Shown one piece after another: positions 50,006 to 59,460 of a DNA stretch of 64,000 bases; positions within the stretch are counted from its first letter, which is position 1; every line of letters starts with the position of its first letter. The notes below the pieces were generated by a model, which was not told the DNA's origin, ran no database searches, and saw nothing but the letters and a program-made list of their open reading frames with translations. This DNA comes from Deltaproteobacteria bacterium. GTDB taxonomy: Bacteria; Desulfobacterota; Syntrophia; Syntrophales; UBA2210. The position numbers were made by a program, and so were the translations under genes. The stretch is from contig JAFGTS010000053.1 in assembly GCA_016933965.1 (NCBI GenBank), forward strand, positions 1 through 64,000, read 5' to 3'.

Positions 50006-50851
50006 GTGAAAAAGATCGAGGAATATCGGAAGGCCGGTCGGGAGTTGTATGATGCATTGCATCTGTCGACCTTCCCGGTGGCCATCAGATATATCAAGCG
50101 TGAACGTGAGATTCCGCAAGGGGTTCTGAGGCCATCGTCGTTCGGGAAGAAAATGGCATTATGCCAGGCGTTTACGCAGTCCCGTCGCTGGGGAACGACG
50201 GTGGCGATGACGTCAGACGATAATTTCTGCACGCCGGCGACGGCGATGCACCGGTGGGTTGACATATCAAAAGAGGATCTCATCAAAAGCCAGGTGATCC
50301 AGGGCTGGCACAAAAATGCTGCCGCGGAAAAGATGCGGATCTTGTCTTTTTTTGAGTTTCTGGGCCGGAAGGGACTTGAGAAACTGGAGCGGTACCATGG
50401 TCTTATCTGCTCACCGCTGCCCGATACGATGGTCGTTCCTGACGTGGTGCTGGTGTATGGGGATGGTGTTCAACTGACCCATATCATTCATGCGCTGAGT
50501 TATGAATACAAGTATGTGCCCCTGTCCTTTTTTGAGGGCTTTGCCGAATCCTGTGTGAAGGGCGGTCTGCTGCCCTTTGTGACCGGCCGGCCGCATATCG
50601 TTATTCCCGGTGCCGGTGACCGTTCCTTTGCCGGCATAACCGAGCATGAACTGGGCATCGGGGTACCCGCGTCGCTGCTTGCCTATGTGCTGGGTAACCT
50701 TTTTAAGACAGGCGGCATGATGAATATCGGCTATCCCCTGAGGCAGATTCTGCCGACGGACCTGAGCGAACATCTGACGCCGGGATTTCAGTTCATGCGC
50801 GAGAAAATCGATAAAAAGACGGGCCGGGGGCTCAGCAAGCGTGAAGCGTGA
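50006..50851 (+). CDS. DUF169 family protein
   Basis: A 281-residue soluble protein. The DUF169 patterns seen are LHLSTFPVAIRYIK, KMALCQAFTQSRRWGTTVAMTSDDNFCTPATAM, VVLVYGDGVQLTHIIHAL and PGAGDRSFAGITEHELGIGVPAS, with conserved Cys in ALCQA and NFCTPA. The GTG at 50006 follows GAGGAGGGACGGCT. Members are common in anaerobes and methanogens, with no established activity. Two conserved Cys suggest metal or redox chemistry. Confidence 0.88.
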   Translation: MKKIEEYRKAGRELYDALHLSTFPVAIRYIKREREIPQGVLRPSSFGKKMALCQAFTQSRRWGTTVAMTSDDNFCTPATAMHRWVDISKEDLIKSQVIQGWHKNAAAEKMRILSFFEFLGRKGLEKLERYHGLICSPLPDTMVVPDVVLVYGDGVQLTHIIHALSYEYKYVPLSFFEGFAESCVKGGLLPFVTGRPHIVIPGAGDRSFAGITEHELGIGVPASLLAYVLGNLFKTGGMMNIGYPLRQILPTDLSEHLTPGFQFMREKIDKKTGRGLSKREA

Positions 50852-50936
50852 GACGGTAAGCGTGAAGCGAAAATCACCTCTTACGATTTCAGGTGTTCCC
50901 GATTCCCGGATTAAGAAGCGTAGCTTTTCAGCCCTG

Positions 50937-52076
50937 TTACGATGAGGCCGTGAGGTCGATAACGGTGATCTCCGGCGGCGAGAGGAGGCGCATCGGCGGG
51001 CCCCAGGTGCCGGTTCCCCGGCTGACGTAGAGGTGCCCTCCCGCCGGAAGTTCATACCATCCCGAGATGCGGGGGAAAAAGCATTTCACGAGCAGCCCGA
51101 AGGGGAATATCTGTCCGCGGTGGGTATGTCCCGAAAGCTGGAGATCGAAAAGACCTTCGGAGCCTTCGGCGATGGTGGGAGGGTGTTTCAGAAGGATGGT
51201 GAACTGCTGCTGCGGCAGTTTCGAGAGCATTTCCCGTTCCGGTACTGTCTTGTGAAGGCCCATCTGTTTTCCCGTGGGGTCGTCGACCCCCGCGATGGTG
51301 ACCAGTCCGTCAATGGTCACCGCCTCCGCCCGGAGAACGGTAAATCCCGCCCTGGTCATGAATTCCAGGGAGTTGTTAAGTCCCGCGTAAAATTCGTGGT
51401 TTCCTGTGACGGAGTACTTTCCGTAGCGGGGACGCACCTGCTCGAACATCCGTGCCGGTCCCGCGAGATTGTCGATCTGCCCGTCAACGAGATCACCTGT
51501 GGATACGATGATGTCTGGATCCGCTTTCTTGACTGCTTCAAGGATGCATTTCAACCGTTTTTCACGGACGATGATGCCGAGATGAACGTCGGAAAGCTGT
51601 ACGACCCGGATCCGTGGCGTTCCTTCGGGAAGCTTGTCCGTTTCGACGGTGATGTGCTCCGTTCTGATATGGATGGCTTCCCGGTACCCATAGATCGAGA
51701 GGACAAGGGCGAGACAGAGGGGGACCAGGAACGCGAACCGCGCCGCGGGGGCAAAGGCTGACAGGTCCCTGCCGAGGATGTGCCCGGCGAGGTCTATGAA
51801 CAATCGGTACAGATCAACGGTCAGGGAGAGAGAAAAGAAGAGAAAGATGGTTCCCATCCAGGTATATCCGATGCATGCGGCCAGGCGGGCCGGAAGCTCG
51901 AACTCATGGCGCTCCAGAACGCGTACCAGCAGGGGAGCGAAGGTCATGAATGCCATGAAAAGTGCCAGAGCGGCCGCCGCCGCGGGTTCAAGGTGAAAGG
52001 CGGCCCGCACCTTGAGGAAGGCGTAGACATGAACGGCGCCGTATATACTTACTATGGTGAGCAGGAAAATGATCAT
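50937..52076 (-). CDS. Membrane-anchored metallophosphoesterase (YaeI/YkuE type)
   Basis: A 379-residue protein. Four N-terminal transmembrane helices (about residues 1-135) are followed by a calcineurin-like domain: LSDVHLG, IIVSTGDLVDGQ, SVTGNHEFYAG, TILLKHPP and LSGHTHRGQ. These supply the two-metal Asp/His/Asn ligands. It ends with SRGTGTWGPPMRLLSPPEITVIDL. Related enzymes cleave phosphodiesters or UDP-sugar lipids at the membrane; the substrate is not evident. It lies ten bases after the metallopeptidase gene, in the same unit. Confidence 0.9.
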   Translation of the reverse strand: MIIFLLTIVSIYGAVHVYAFLKVRAAFHLEPAAAAALALFMAFMTFAPLLVRVLERHEFELPARLAACIGYTWMGTIFLFFSLSLTVDLYRLFIDLAGHILGRDLSAFAPAARFAFLVPLCLALVLSIYGYREAIHIRTEHITVETDKLPEGTPRIRVVQLSDVHLGIIVREKRLKCILEAVKKADPDIIVSTGDLVDGQIDNLAGPARMFEQVRPRYGKYSVTGNHEFYAGLNNSLEFMTRAGFTVLRAEAVTIDGLVTIAGVDDPTGKQMGLHKTVPEREMLSKLPQQQFTILLKHPPTIAEGSEGLFDLQLSGHTHRGQIFPFGLLVKCFFPRISGWYELPAGGHLYVSRGTGTWGPPMRLLSPPEITVIDLTASS

Positions 52077-52085
52077 CGTCGTGTC

Positions 52086-52658
52086 CTATGCCGGCAGCAG
52101 CGCACTGTAATTCCTCAGCCGTGCCTGCAGGTCCTTCGCATCTCCGACCAGCGAATCCAGGAGTGACCAGAAATCGGGACCGTGATTCTTGACCCGCGTA
52201 TGGGCAAGCTCGTGGAGAATGACGTAATCGATCAGGTCTTCAGGTAGCCGGACAAGTTTCATGTTGAGACTGATCGTGTTCCGGGCCGAGCAGCTTCCCC
52301 ATCGCGTTCTCTGATTCCGCAGGGTTACCTTGTTATATATGAAACCATGGGTTTTGGCCAGGACCGCAAGCCGGTCCAGGAGCAGCTTCCGGGCCCCGTT
52401 CCTGCCGATGCCGGGACCGAGATCCGCGACTGGCTCGACCTGTTCCTTCATGGCCCGTATGTCAGCCAGGTGTTTTTCTATCCACGTACCTTTGGATGAA
52501 ACGAACAGCCGTGCCTCCGTGAATGAAACACCCCGAGGAACGGCAACCCGGACGCCTTTCACAGGTCTCACGGTGATGTTGAGGCGGCGCGCCCTTTGAC
52601 TGTGCTCAAAAAGCACCGGGCCGATACCCGGCATTTCGATGATAAGAGATGATTTCAT
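52086..52658 (-). CDS. YgjP-like zinc metallopeptidase domain protein
   Basis: A 190-residue cytoplasmic protein of the YgjP/DUF45 (M48-like) group. The catalytic HELAHTRVKNHGPDFW supplies HExxH plus a third His. The conserved block RNQRTRWGSCSARNTISLNMKL and LIDYVILHE lie just before it. ATG 52658 follows AAAGGACAAC; the in-frame ATG at 52679 is less well placed. It begins 26 nt after emrB. These proteins often occur with restriction or quality-control genes, which are not evident here. Confidence 0.9.
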   Translation of the reverse strand: MKSSLIIEMPGIGPVLFEHSQRARRLNITVRPVKGVRVAVPRGVSFTEARLFVSSKGTWIEKHLADIRAMKEQVEPVADLGPGIGRNGARKLLLDRLAVLAKTHGFIYNKVTLRNQRTRWGSCSARNTISLNMKLVRLPEDLIDYVILHELAHTRVKNHGPDFWSLLDSLVGDAKDLQARLRNYSALLPA

Positions 52659-52683
52659 GTTGTCCTTTTGACTTCTCATTCCA

Positions 52684-54219
52684 TCAGGTCCTGTTGTTGA
52701 GATGGTCGGGCAGACGCATGAAGATCACCAGGATGATGATCAGGACGAGAAGCACGGCGAGAACGCGGTACACGTCATTAAAGGCAAGCATGCCGGCCTG
52801 CCGGTTCAGCTGTTCGTATATCAATCCCGCCACCCCCCGGTCGGCGATGCTTTCATGGAATCCCCGATACAGCAATCCCTGGGTTGCCTGGTGAGTGGTC
52901 CAGGAATAGGGCAGGTCGAAAACGGTCATGTGGTCCGTCAGGCGGAAGTGGTGGAACTGCGACCTTCGGGACAGCAGGGTCGTTACGAAGGCGATGCCGA
53001 AACTGCTCCCGAGGTTCCGTACCAGATTAAAGATGGATGTGGCATTCCCCATTTCTTCCTTCGGAATCCCTGACAGGCTGAGCGTCATCAGAGGAATGAA
53101 AATGAAGGCCATACCGATACCGAACACTATTCTGGGCTCGACAATGGTCCAGAAGTCTACCATGAGGCTAAACTGTGACGTGATAAAGGCTGCCAGGGCC
53201 GTCATCAGGAGGCCGAAGATGATCAGGAATTTCGGATTCGTCTTGCCGATCAGTTTTCCAGCGATGGGCATGAAAAGGAGGCTCGCAATCCCCCCCGGCA
53301 TGATGACCAGGCCGGCAAGGGTGGCCGTGTATCCCATGAGCGTCTGCACATAGATTGGCGGGAGAATGATATTGCCGAAAAGATTGATAAGAACGAAGAA
53401 AAGCACCACGGTGCCCAGGGTGAACGAGTAGTTCCTGAAGACCCGCAGGTTGACGATAGGTTGTTCCGAGAACAGTTCCCGGGCGATGAAGAACACCAGG
53501 GCTATCGCCGCCGTGACGGCGAGCCAGGTGATCAGGGCGGAACCGAACCAGTCCTTACCCTGCCCCTGGTCGAGGACCATCTGGAGGCACCCCACACCCA
53601 CGGCGAGCAGCAACAATCCCCACCAGTCGATCCGGATACCCGTTTTCCTGAGATAGGGGGGGTCCGTGACCGTTATCAGGCAGGCAAGGAACGAAATGAT
53701 GCCGATGGGGATGTTGACGAAAAAGATCCAGTGCCAGGACCAGTTGTCCGTGATCCATCCTCCCAGCAGGGGACCGATGATCGGTCCGAACATGATGCCG
53801 ACGCCGAAAACAGCATTCGCCATGCCGTGTTCTTCGGGTGGAAACGTTTCCAGCAGAATGGATTGTGAGATGGGCTGCATGGAACCGCCGCCGATACCTT
53901 GCAGTACCCGGAAAAAGATGAGGCTTTCGATGTTCCAGGCCAGGCCGCAGAGAAGTGAACTGAGTGTAAAAAGGAGGATCGAAAAGAGAAGATACCGTTT
54001 CCGGCCGAACAGACGGCTCATCCACCCCGTCATTGGGATGATGACGGCGTTGGCCGCAAGATAGGACGTGATGGACCAGGTGGTTTCCTCGATGCCGGCG
54101 GAGAGGCTTCCCCGGATGTGATCGAGGGATACATTGACGACGGAGGTATCGACGATCACCATCAGGGTCGGGATCATCACCGTTGCTGCGATGATCCATT
54201 TGTTCGCCGGTCCGGCCAT
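52684..54219 (-). CDS. emrB: EmrB/QacA-family drug:H+ antiporter (DHA2, 14 helices)
   Basis: A 511-residue membrane protein. Motif C-like and DHA2 blocks are present: VIVDTSVVNVSLDHI at the start, NAVIIPMTGWMSRLFGRKRYLL, GIGGGSMQPISQSILLETFP and IGPLLGGWITDNWSWHWIFFVNIPIG. Fourteen helices are expected. It forms a tripartite-type efflux pump with EmrA, encoded 15 nt upstream. No MarR- or TetR-type regulator lies beside the pair. Confidence 0.95.
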   Translation of the reverse strand: MAGPANKWIIAATVMIPTLMVIVDTSVVNVSLDHIRGSLSAGIEETTWSITSYLAANAVIIPMTGWMSRLFGRKRYLLFSILLFTLSSLLCGLAWNIESLIFFRVLQGIGGGSMQPISQSILLETFPPEEHGMANAVFGVGIMFGPIIGPLLGGWITDNWSWHWIFFVNIPIGIISFLACLITVTDPPYLRKTGIRIDWWGLLLLAVGVGCLQMVLDQGQGKDWFGSALITWLAVTAAIALVFFIARELFSEQPIVNLRVFRNYSFTLGTVVLFFVLINLFGNIILPPIYVQTLMGYTATLAGLVIMPGGIASLLFMPIAGKLIGKTNPKFLIIFGLLMTALAAFITSQFSLMVDFWTIVEPRIVFGIGMAFIFIPLMTLSLSGIPKEEMGNATSIFNLVRNLGSSFGIAFVTTLLSRRSQFHHFRLTDHMTVFDLPYSWTTHQATQGLLYRGFHESIADRGVAGLIYEQLNRQAGMLAFNDVYRVLAVLLVLIIILVIFMRLPDHLNNRT

Positions 54220-54234
54220 GAACGGCTCCCCTGA

Positions 54235-55329
54235 TTATTGTGCGGCGAGGATGGTAGGGATGACCGACATGCCGACCCTGAGGACATGGTTCTTGTCGGT
54301 TCCTTCCTTGAGGTTAATCTTCACGGGAATTCTCTGAACGACTTTGACATAGCTTCCCGTGGCGTTTTCCGGCGGAAAAAGAGAGAAGACCGAGCCCGTT
54401 CCGGCCATGACGCTGTCCACGATTCCCTCGAAGGTCCTGCCGGGAAAGGCATCCACCCGGATCTTCACCTTCTGCCCGGGCTGTATGTTCCTGATTTGTG
54501 TTTCCTTGTAATTGGCCTCGATCCAGACGTCATCAAGGGGCACCACGGACATCAGGGGTTGCCCCGCCTGTATCTGATTTCCCCGTTCCACGGAGCGCCG
54601 GGTGATGTACCCGGAAACGGGGGCAAGGACGTGCGTATAATCCAGGCGCAGCTGTTCCTGTTCGAGGAATGCTTTCTTGTCGGTGATCAGTGCCTCCTGG
54701 GAGCGAAGGGCCGCTTCGGCCTCCGTCACCGCCGATTGCTGTGTTTCCCATGACGCCCGCGCCTGCTTCATTTGTTCCCGGGCCACGGCGACCTGCGCCT
54801 CGGCCACGGCATGAGCGGTCCGGGTCTTTTCCAGTTGTTCCTCGGGGATAGTCTTGTTCTCATAAAGGATCCGGGCGCGCTTCAGGTCCGATCCCGCCTG
54901 TTCAAGGGTCACTTCCTGGAGTCGAAGGACCGACTGGGCCGAGGAAATCCGGGATGATACTTCGGCAAGCTGCTTCCGGGCCACATCGATGCGGGAGGAC
55001 AACTCGTCCATCTTCGATTGTTCCGCCCGAAGGTTTGCTTCCGCCCGGCGAACGCTGAGCTCGTAGTCACTCTCGTCGATGGTCAGCAGGAGGTCCCCTT
55101 TTTCAACGAACCGGTTATCGTCAACTGCCACCGAACTGACGGTGCCGGGTACTTTCGCCGCGATGACGTGCAGCCTGCCGGTCACATAGGCGTCGTCGGT
55201 GCTGATATGTGTTTCCTGGTAATGGCGGTAGAGAAAAACCGTCATTATGCCGATCAGAGCGATACCACCCAGGAGAAGAAAGGCGAATTTCTTCCGTTGA
55301 TTGTTCGTGTTGTTCTGATTGGACGACAT
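54235..55329 (-). CDS. emrA: EmrA-type membrane fusion protein
   Basis: A 364-residue HlyD-family adaptor. It has one N-terminal transmembrane helix (FAFLLLGGIALIGIMTVFLY), then HISTDDAYVTGRLHVIAAKVPGTVSSV (biotinyl-lipoyl half). A long coiled coil follows (about residues 95-215, rich in E/Q/A/R), then the second lipoyl half (YTHVLAPVSGYITRRSVERGNQIQAG) and a beta-barrel (VWIEANYKETQIRNIQPGQKVKIRVD). It links EmrB to an outer-membrane channel that is not encoded in the window. Confidence 0.95.
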   Translation of the reverse strand: MSSNQNNTNNQRKKFAFLLLGGIALIGIMTVFLYRHYQETHISTDDAYVTGRLHVIAAKVPGTVSSVAVDDNRFVEKGDLLLTIDESDYELSVRRAEANLRAEQSKMDELSSRIDVARKQLAEVSSRISSAQSVLRLQEVTLEQAGSDLKRARILYENKTIPEEQLEKTRTAHAVAEAQVAVAREQMKQARASWETQQSAVTEAEAALRSQEALITDKKAFLEQEQLRLDYTHVLAPVSGYITRRSVERGNQIQAGQPLMSVVPLDDVWIEANYKETQIRNIQPGQKVKIRVDAFPGRTFEGIVDSVMAGTGSVFSLFPPENATGSYVKVVQRIPVKINLKEGTDKNHVLRVGMSVIPTILAAQ

Positions 55330-55454
55330 GGGTTCCCATCCCTTTTTGACTAAAAAAATTTCACCGCACCATAGCCTGTTCGGGAAAATGATTCAATATG
55401 AATTGCTGCACAGGGACTTTTTTCGAATCCGTCGAACAATCCGTCGAATATATC

Positions 55455-55483
55455 TTGACTTTTCTTTTCCCCTGAGGTAAATT
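55455..55483 (+). promoter_or_regulatory. Probable promoter of the cold-shock gene
   Basis: TTGACT (55455-55460) and TAAATT (55478-55483) are 17 bp apart. The resulting 5' leader of about 130 nt before the start at 55619 is in keeping with the long leaders of cold-shock genes. Confidence 0.5.
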
Positions 55484-55618
55484 CCACCCCCGAAAGTGGG
55501 ATGAAGACATTTTGAAGTGCAATAGATGGCTGCCATGTTGTTAGACTCCCGGTGGCCGTTTTATTCTGTCATAATGGCAATCCGACTTTGAAATATCCAG
55601 GAAAGGAGGATGCCAGGT

Positions 55619-55819
55619 ATGTCAGAAGGTACGGTTAAGTGGTTCAGCGACCGGAAGGGCTTCGGATTCATCGAGATGGAAGATGGTAAAGACATCTTTG
55701 TCCATCACAGCGCCATTCAGGTCGACGGCTTCAGGACCTTACAAGAGGGCCAGCGGGTCAGTTTCGATATCCAGCAGGGTCAGAAGGGCCCCGCCGCAAG
55801 TAACGTAAAGCCCCTGTAA
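55619..55819 (+). CDS. csp: Cold-shock domain protein
   Basis: A 66-residue single OB-fold protein with the RNP motifs KGFGFIEM and DIFVHHSAI. It opens [13 protein letters not shown] and ends [10 protein letters not shown]. It binds single-stranded RNA/DNA and melts RNA structure. ATG 55619 is ten bases after GAAAGGAGG; three codons upstream are open but lie inside the spacer. It stands alone between the emr operon and a transporter and has its own terminator. Confidence 0.96.
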   Translation: MSEGTVKWFSDRKGFGFIEMEDGKDIFVHHSAIQVDGFRTLQEGQRVSFDIQQGQKGPAASNVKPL

Positions 55820-55828
55820 ACGTAAACA

Positions 55829-55872
55829 GAAAGGCGCTCCTGTGGGAATGCTCCCTATGGGGCGCCTTTTTC
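55829..55872 (+). terminator. Terminator of the cold-shock gene
   Basis: AAAGGCGC(T)CC pairs with GGGGCGCCTTT across an 18-nt loop and ends in TTTTT, ten bases after the stop codon. Confidence 0.8.
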
Positions 55873-56004
55873 ATCGACGGGAACGCGACAGCGGAACATG
55901 TTCTCATCACTCCTTCCCCAGAATCCCCCGACCAAAGGATAGTATGGCGATATTGCCGGGAATACGGTAATTTTCGTGGATAAATAGATCAGGCTCGGAC
56001 CTGT

Positions 56005-57228
56005 ATGATCATCAGTGCGATCGTCATTTTCCTGTTTACCTATGCGGGGGTGGCCCTTGGAAGAGTGCCGGGACTGACCCTTGACAGGACAGGGATTGCT
56101 CTGCTCGGGGCGATCGCCATGGTGGTTGCCGGTATCGTGTCTATTGATGAAGCGGTTCGATCGATTGATTTTCCGACTATAATACTCCTCTACGCGTTGA
56201 TGGTGGTATCGGCCCAGCTGCGTCTGGGAGGATTCTATACCTGGTCGGCACTCCGGATTACCGTTCTGCTTGAAAATCCCCGACTGTTTCTCCTTGTCTT
56301 GATGGTGGTGAGTGCCGTCTTTTCTGCCATTCTTGCCAACGATATCGTCTGTCTTGCCTTTACGCCCGTTCTCACATGGTCGCTCCTGCGGGCCCACCTT
56401 CACCCGCTTCCCTTTCTCATCGGTCTTGCCGTATCGACCAACATAGGCTCGGCGGCAACGGTCATCGGGAACCCTCAAAACATGCTCATCGGACAGATCG
56501 GACAACTTGATTTCGCCCAGTTCCTTTTCTGGTGTGCCCCGCCTTCCATCCTCGCTTTAGCTGGAAGTTACGGGCTTATCTGCCTGATATGCCGTGGTGA
56601 TTTCCATAAAGTCGAAGGGGCGGACCCGGGCGTGGAATGGGGAGGACACTGGCCGGACTTCAACAGATGGCAGAGCGTGAAAGGCCTTATCGCCGTGACT
56701 TTTATGGTGGTGCTCTTTTTTTCGCCTTTGCCACGGGAGCTGTCGGCACTGGCGGTTGCAGGATTCCTTCTCTGCAGCAGAAAAATGAAAACCCGCCATA
56801 TTCTGGAGCTTGTGGACTGGCATCTCATAACGCTTTTCTGCGCTCTTTTCGTGGTTATACAAGGCATTGAGTCGGTACATGTACTGGAAAGGATATTTGC
56901 CTTTCTCGGCACACAGGGATTGGATATGGGAAATCTGTCCTTCCTGACGGGTGTTTCAGCGGTCATGAGCAATCTTTTCAGCAATGTGCCGGCGACAATG
57001 CTTCTGACGCGTTTCCTCGACCCATCAAATCCACTGGAATGGTATACACTGGCCCTTTCCAGCACCTTTGCCGGGAACCTGATCGTCATCGGCAGCATTG
57101 CAAACCTCATCGTCATCGAACAGGCAGCGCGTCATGGTGTGCGGATTTCTTTCGCGGATCATGCACGGGTCGGGATCCCGGTTACCCTCTTTTCTCTCTG
57201 CCTGCTTATTCTCTGGATTTATTGGTAG
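56005..57228 (+). CDS. SLC13/ArsB-superfamily anion transporter
   Basis: A 407-residue membrane protein with about eleven helices. It has the ion-transporter-superfamily blocks GLTLDRTGIALLGAIAMV, NDIVCLAFTPVL, GLAVSTNIGSAATVIGNPQNMLIG and the C-terminal partner SNVPATMLL...FAGNLIVIGSIANLIV. The paired NxxxGS/GNP hairpins are typical of citrate, sulfate, arsenite or silicon transporters of this clan. The substrate cannot be chosen from sequence. It is convergent with the Kef gene. Confidence 0.88.
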   Translation: MIISAIVIFLFTYAGVALGRVPGLTLDRTGIALLGAIAMVVAGIVSIDEAVRSIDFPTIILLYALMVVSAQLRLGGFYTWSALRITVLLENPRLFLLVLMVVSAVFSAILANDIVCLAFTPVLTWSLLRAHLHPLPFLIGLAVSTNIGSAATVIGNPQNMLIGQIGQLDFAQFLFWCAPPSILALAGSYGLICLICRGDFHKVEGADPGVEWGGHWPDFNRWQSVKGLIAVTFMVVLFFSPLPRELSALAVAGFLLCSRKMKTRHILELVDWHLITLFCALFVVIQGIESVHVLERIFAFLGTQGLDMGNLSFLTGVSAVMSNLFSNVPATMLLTRFLDPSNPLEWYTLALSSTFAGNLIVIGSIANLIVIEQAARHGVRISFADHARVGIPVTLFSLCLLILWIYW

Positions 57229-57270
57229 TATCCGACAGGTGCGCGGGAATACCCACTGTAGAGCTGCCGC

Positions 57271-59247
57271 TTACAGAAGTTCGGCGGTCCCCTCCGAGAT
57301 TGCCTTCGGTGTTCCCAGGACAAAAAGGATATCACCGGATTCGATCCGATCATCGGCAGACGGATTGTAGATAATTTCAGCGCCGCGGCGGATGGCGAGC
57401 ACCGATATGCCGTATTTCTTACGCATCTGGACACGGCCCAGCGTTTCTCCTGCCAGGAGTGACTCTCCTGTTACCCGCACAGTGCTTATTTCCACTTCGG
57501 AAAGGTTCAGTTTCAGGGGTGAGAGGGATGTAGAGTCTCTCGAAAGTCCCCGGAACATTTCGTAACCTTCTGAACGAATATCGGAAACGAAGCGTTCGAT
57601 GTCATCTCTTGCTATGAGGTAGTGAGCAAGTACGCGGGAAAAAATTTCTACCGAGGTCTCGAATTCTTCAGGTATGACGTCGTCGGCACCGAGGTCGATG
57701 AGGGGTTTCATCTCGTTCACGAAACGGGTGCGGACGATCAGATGAACCGCCGGCCCCTGCCGCCTGACGACTTCCGTGATTCTCCTTGTAGCCGCCGGGT
57801 CATTGATGGCGATAACGGCAATTCTCGCCTCCCTGACGTTTACCATCCGGACCACTTCTTCCTGCGTGGCATCGCCGTAATAAATGGGTAAGCCCCGTTC
57901 CTGCTCCCGGCGCACGGTTTCCGGGTTCATTTCGATGACAGCATAGGGTATGCCTGCCATTTCAGCCGCCTTTGCCACGTTTCTGCCGTTTACGCCGAAC
58001 CCGATGATGACAAGATGTCCCTTTGTGACCGGCTCTTCCGGTTCCGGAAGAGGGTGGAACCCGGCAACAAGTCGCGCGGGGAAGGGCACCCGGAGGATCC
58101 TTTCCGTCATGCGGGGTGCGGATGCCAGAATAAACGGTGTTGCCGCCATGCTGATAATGGTGCATGCCAGGAAGAGCTGGTATATCTGTTCGGGTATCAG
58201 GCCCGTCTTGAGACCGGCTTCTGATAGGATAAAGGAGAATTCACCGATCTGGCAGAGCGTAAATCCCGTCAGCAGGGCGATCCTGAAGGGGACGCCGAGA
58301 ATGATCGAAGCCAGCGTGCCCGTTGCCGTTTTCAATAGCAGCAACCCCAGTGTTACGAGAACGATCAGTCCCGGCTGATTCAGGAAAAAACCGACATCCA
58401 GGAGCATTCCGATGGAAACGAAGAAAAAGCTCGTGAAGACATCGCGGAAGGGTATAATGTTTCCCACTGCTTGATGGCTGTATTCGGACTCGGAAATGAT
58501 CAGACCGGCGAGGAACGCGCCCAGCGCAAGGGAAAGACCGGCGCCTGACGTGAGCCAGGCGACACCGAGACAGACGGCTATAATGGTCAGAAGAAATATC
58601 TCACGGTTCCGGGTGCGGGCGACATGATACAGGATGTTCGGAACGATCCACCGGGCGCCGGCCAGGACAAGGAAGACAATCCCCGTGATCTTCAGGGCCA
58701 GCAGTATGAGCGGTTGGACGGTAAATGATCCGGCCCCGGTCAGGAAGGGTGTCATGAGCATCATGGGAACAACGGCGATATCCTGAAAGATCAGGATTCC
58801 CAGCGATGTTCTTCCACGGGGGCTTTCCACCTCAGCTTTCTCCTGCAGGAGTTTCAGCACGATGGCGGTGCTGCTGAGTGATATGAGAAATCCCATGAAA
58901 AGCGCTTCATTGAGCGGGCGCCCGACCATGCCGGCAAGAAGGAAAACGGCGATTATTGTCAGGACGACCTGGAGCGATCCCCCCGCAAGAACGAGCTTTT
59001 CCATTGAGAGAAGCCGCTTCAGTGAAAATTCCATGCCGATGGTAAAGAGCAGGATGACGATTCCGATTTCGGCAAGAAGCTTGACCTCATGCACTGCTCC
59101 CACAAGCCCGAATCCGTGCGGGCCTGCCAGGATCCCGGTTATGAGAAATCCAACGATCGATGGGATCCTGAGGCGAAGGCAGACGAGAATGACCGCGATC
59201 GACAGGATGAAAATAATGATGATGTCCTGCAGGAGAGGTATTTCCAT
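57271..59247 (-). CDS. Kef-type cation:proton antiporter (CPA2) with TrkA-N and TrkA-C domains
   Basis: A 658-residue protein. It has an N-terminal CPA2 exchanger with about 12 helices (IAVILVCLRLRIPSIVGFLI, ISLSSTAIVLKLLQEKAEV, GAFLAGLIISESEYSHQAVG). A TrkA-N Rossmann domain follows (VIIGFGVNGRNVAKAAEMAG...GDATQEEVVRMV) and a TrkA-C domain (SLLAGETLGRVQMRKKYGISVLAIRRG). It probably exchanges K+ or Na+ for H+, gated by nucleotide or thiol ligands. ATG 59247 (MEIPLLQD) follows GGAAG; upstream in-frame codons to 59301 lack membrane character. Confidence 0.92.
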   Translation of the reverse strand: MEIPLLQDIIIIFILSIAVILVCLRLRIPSIVGFLITGILAGPHGFGLVGAVHEVKLLAEIGIVILLFTIGMEFSLKRLLSMEKLVLAGGSLQVVLTIIAVFLLAGMVGRPLNEALFMGFLISLSSTAIVLKLLQEKAEVESPRGRTSLGILIFQDIAVVPMMLMTPFLTGAGSFTVQPLILLALKITGIVFLVLAGARWIVPNILYHVARTRNREIFLLTIIAVCLGVAWLTSGAGLSLALGAFLAGLIISESEYSHQAVGNIIPFRDVFTSFFFVSIGMLLDVGFFLNQPGLIVLVTLGLLLLKTATGTLASIILGVPFRIALLTGFTLCQIGEFSFILSEAGLKTGLIPEQIYQLFLACTIISMAATPFILASAPRMTERILRVPFPARLVAGFHPLPEPEEPVTKGHLVIIGFGVNGRNVAKAAEMAGIPYAVIEMNPETVRREQERGLPIYYGDATQEEVVRMVNVREARIAVIAINDPAATRRITEVVRRQGPAVHLIVRTRFVNEMKPLIDLGADDVIPEEFETSVEIFSRVLAHYLIARDDIERFVSDIRSEGYEMFRGLSRDSTSLSPLKLNLSEVEISTVRVTGESLLAGETLGRVQMRKKYGISVLAIRRGAEIIYNPSADDRIESGDILFVLGTPKAISEGTAELL

Positions 59248-59460
59248 GGAGTGTTTACTTCCGATTACTCGTTGCGCGTTTTCATTTCGTACGTTTGCCA
59301 TACACCATACGGAATGGCAAAGGTAAAGTAAAGATATATCGATGAATATCCGGGAATAGGGGAACGGTGCTGTCGAAGGATTGACAAAGTGAGCGCCGGT
59401 GTGTTAGGAGCGGTTCGGTCCGCGGGATTCACGGGGCCGTTATACCATGGAAGGTGCGTG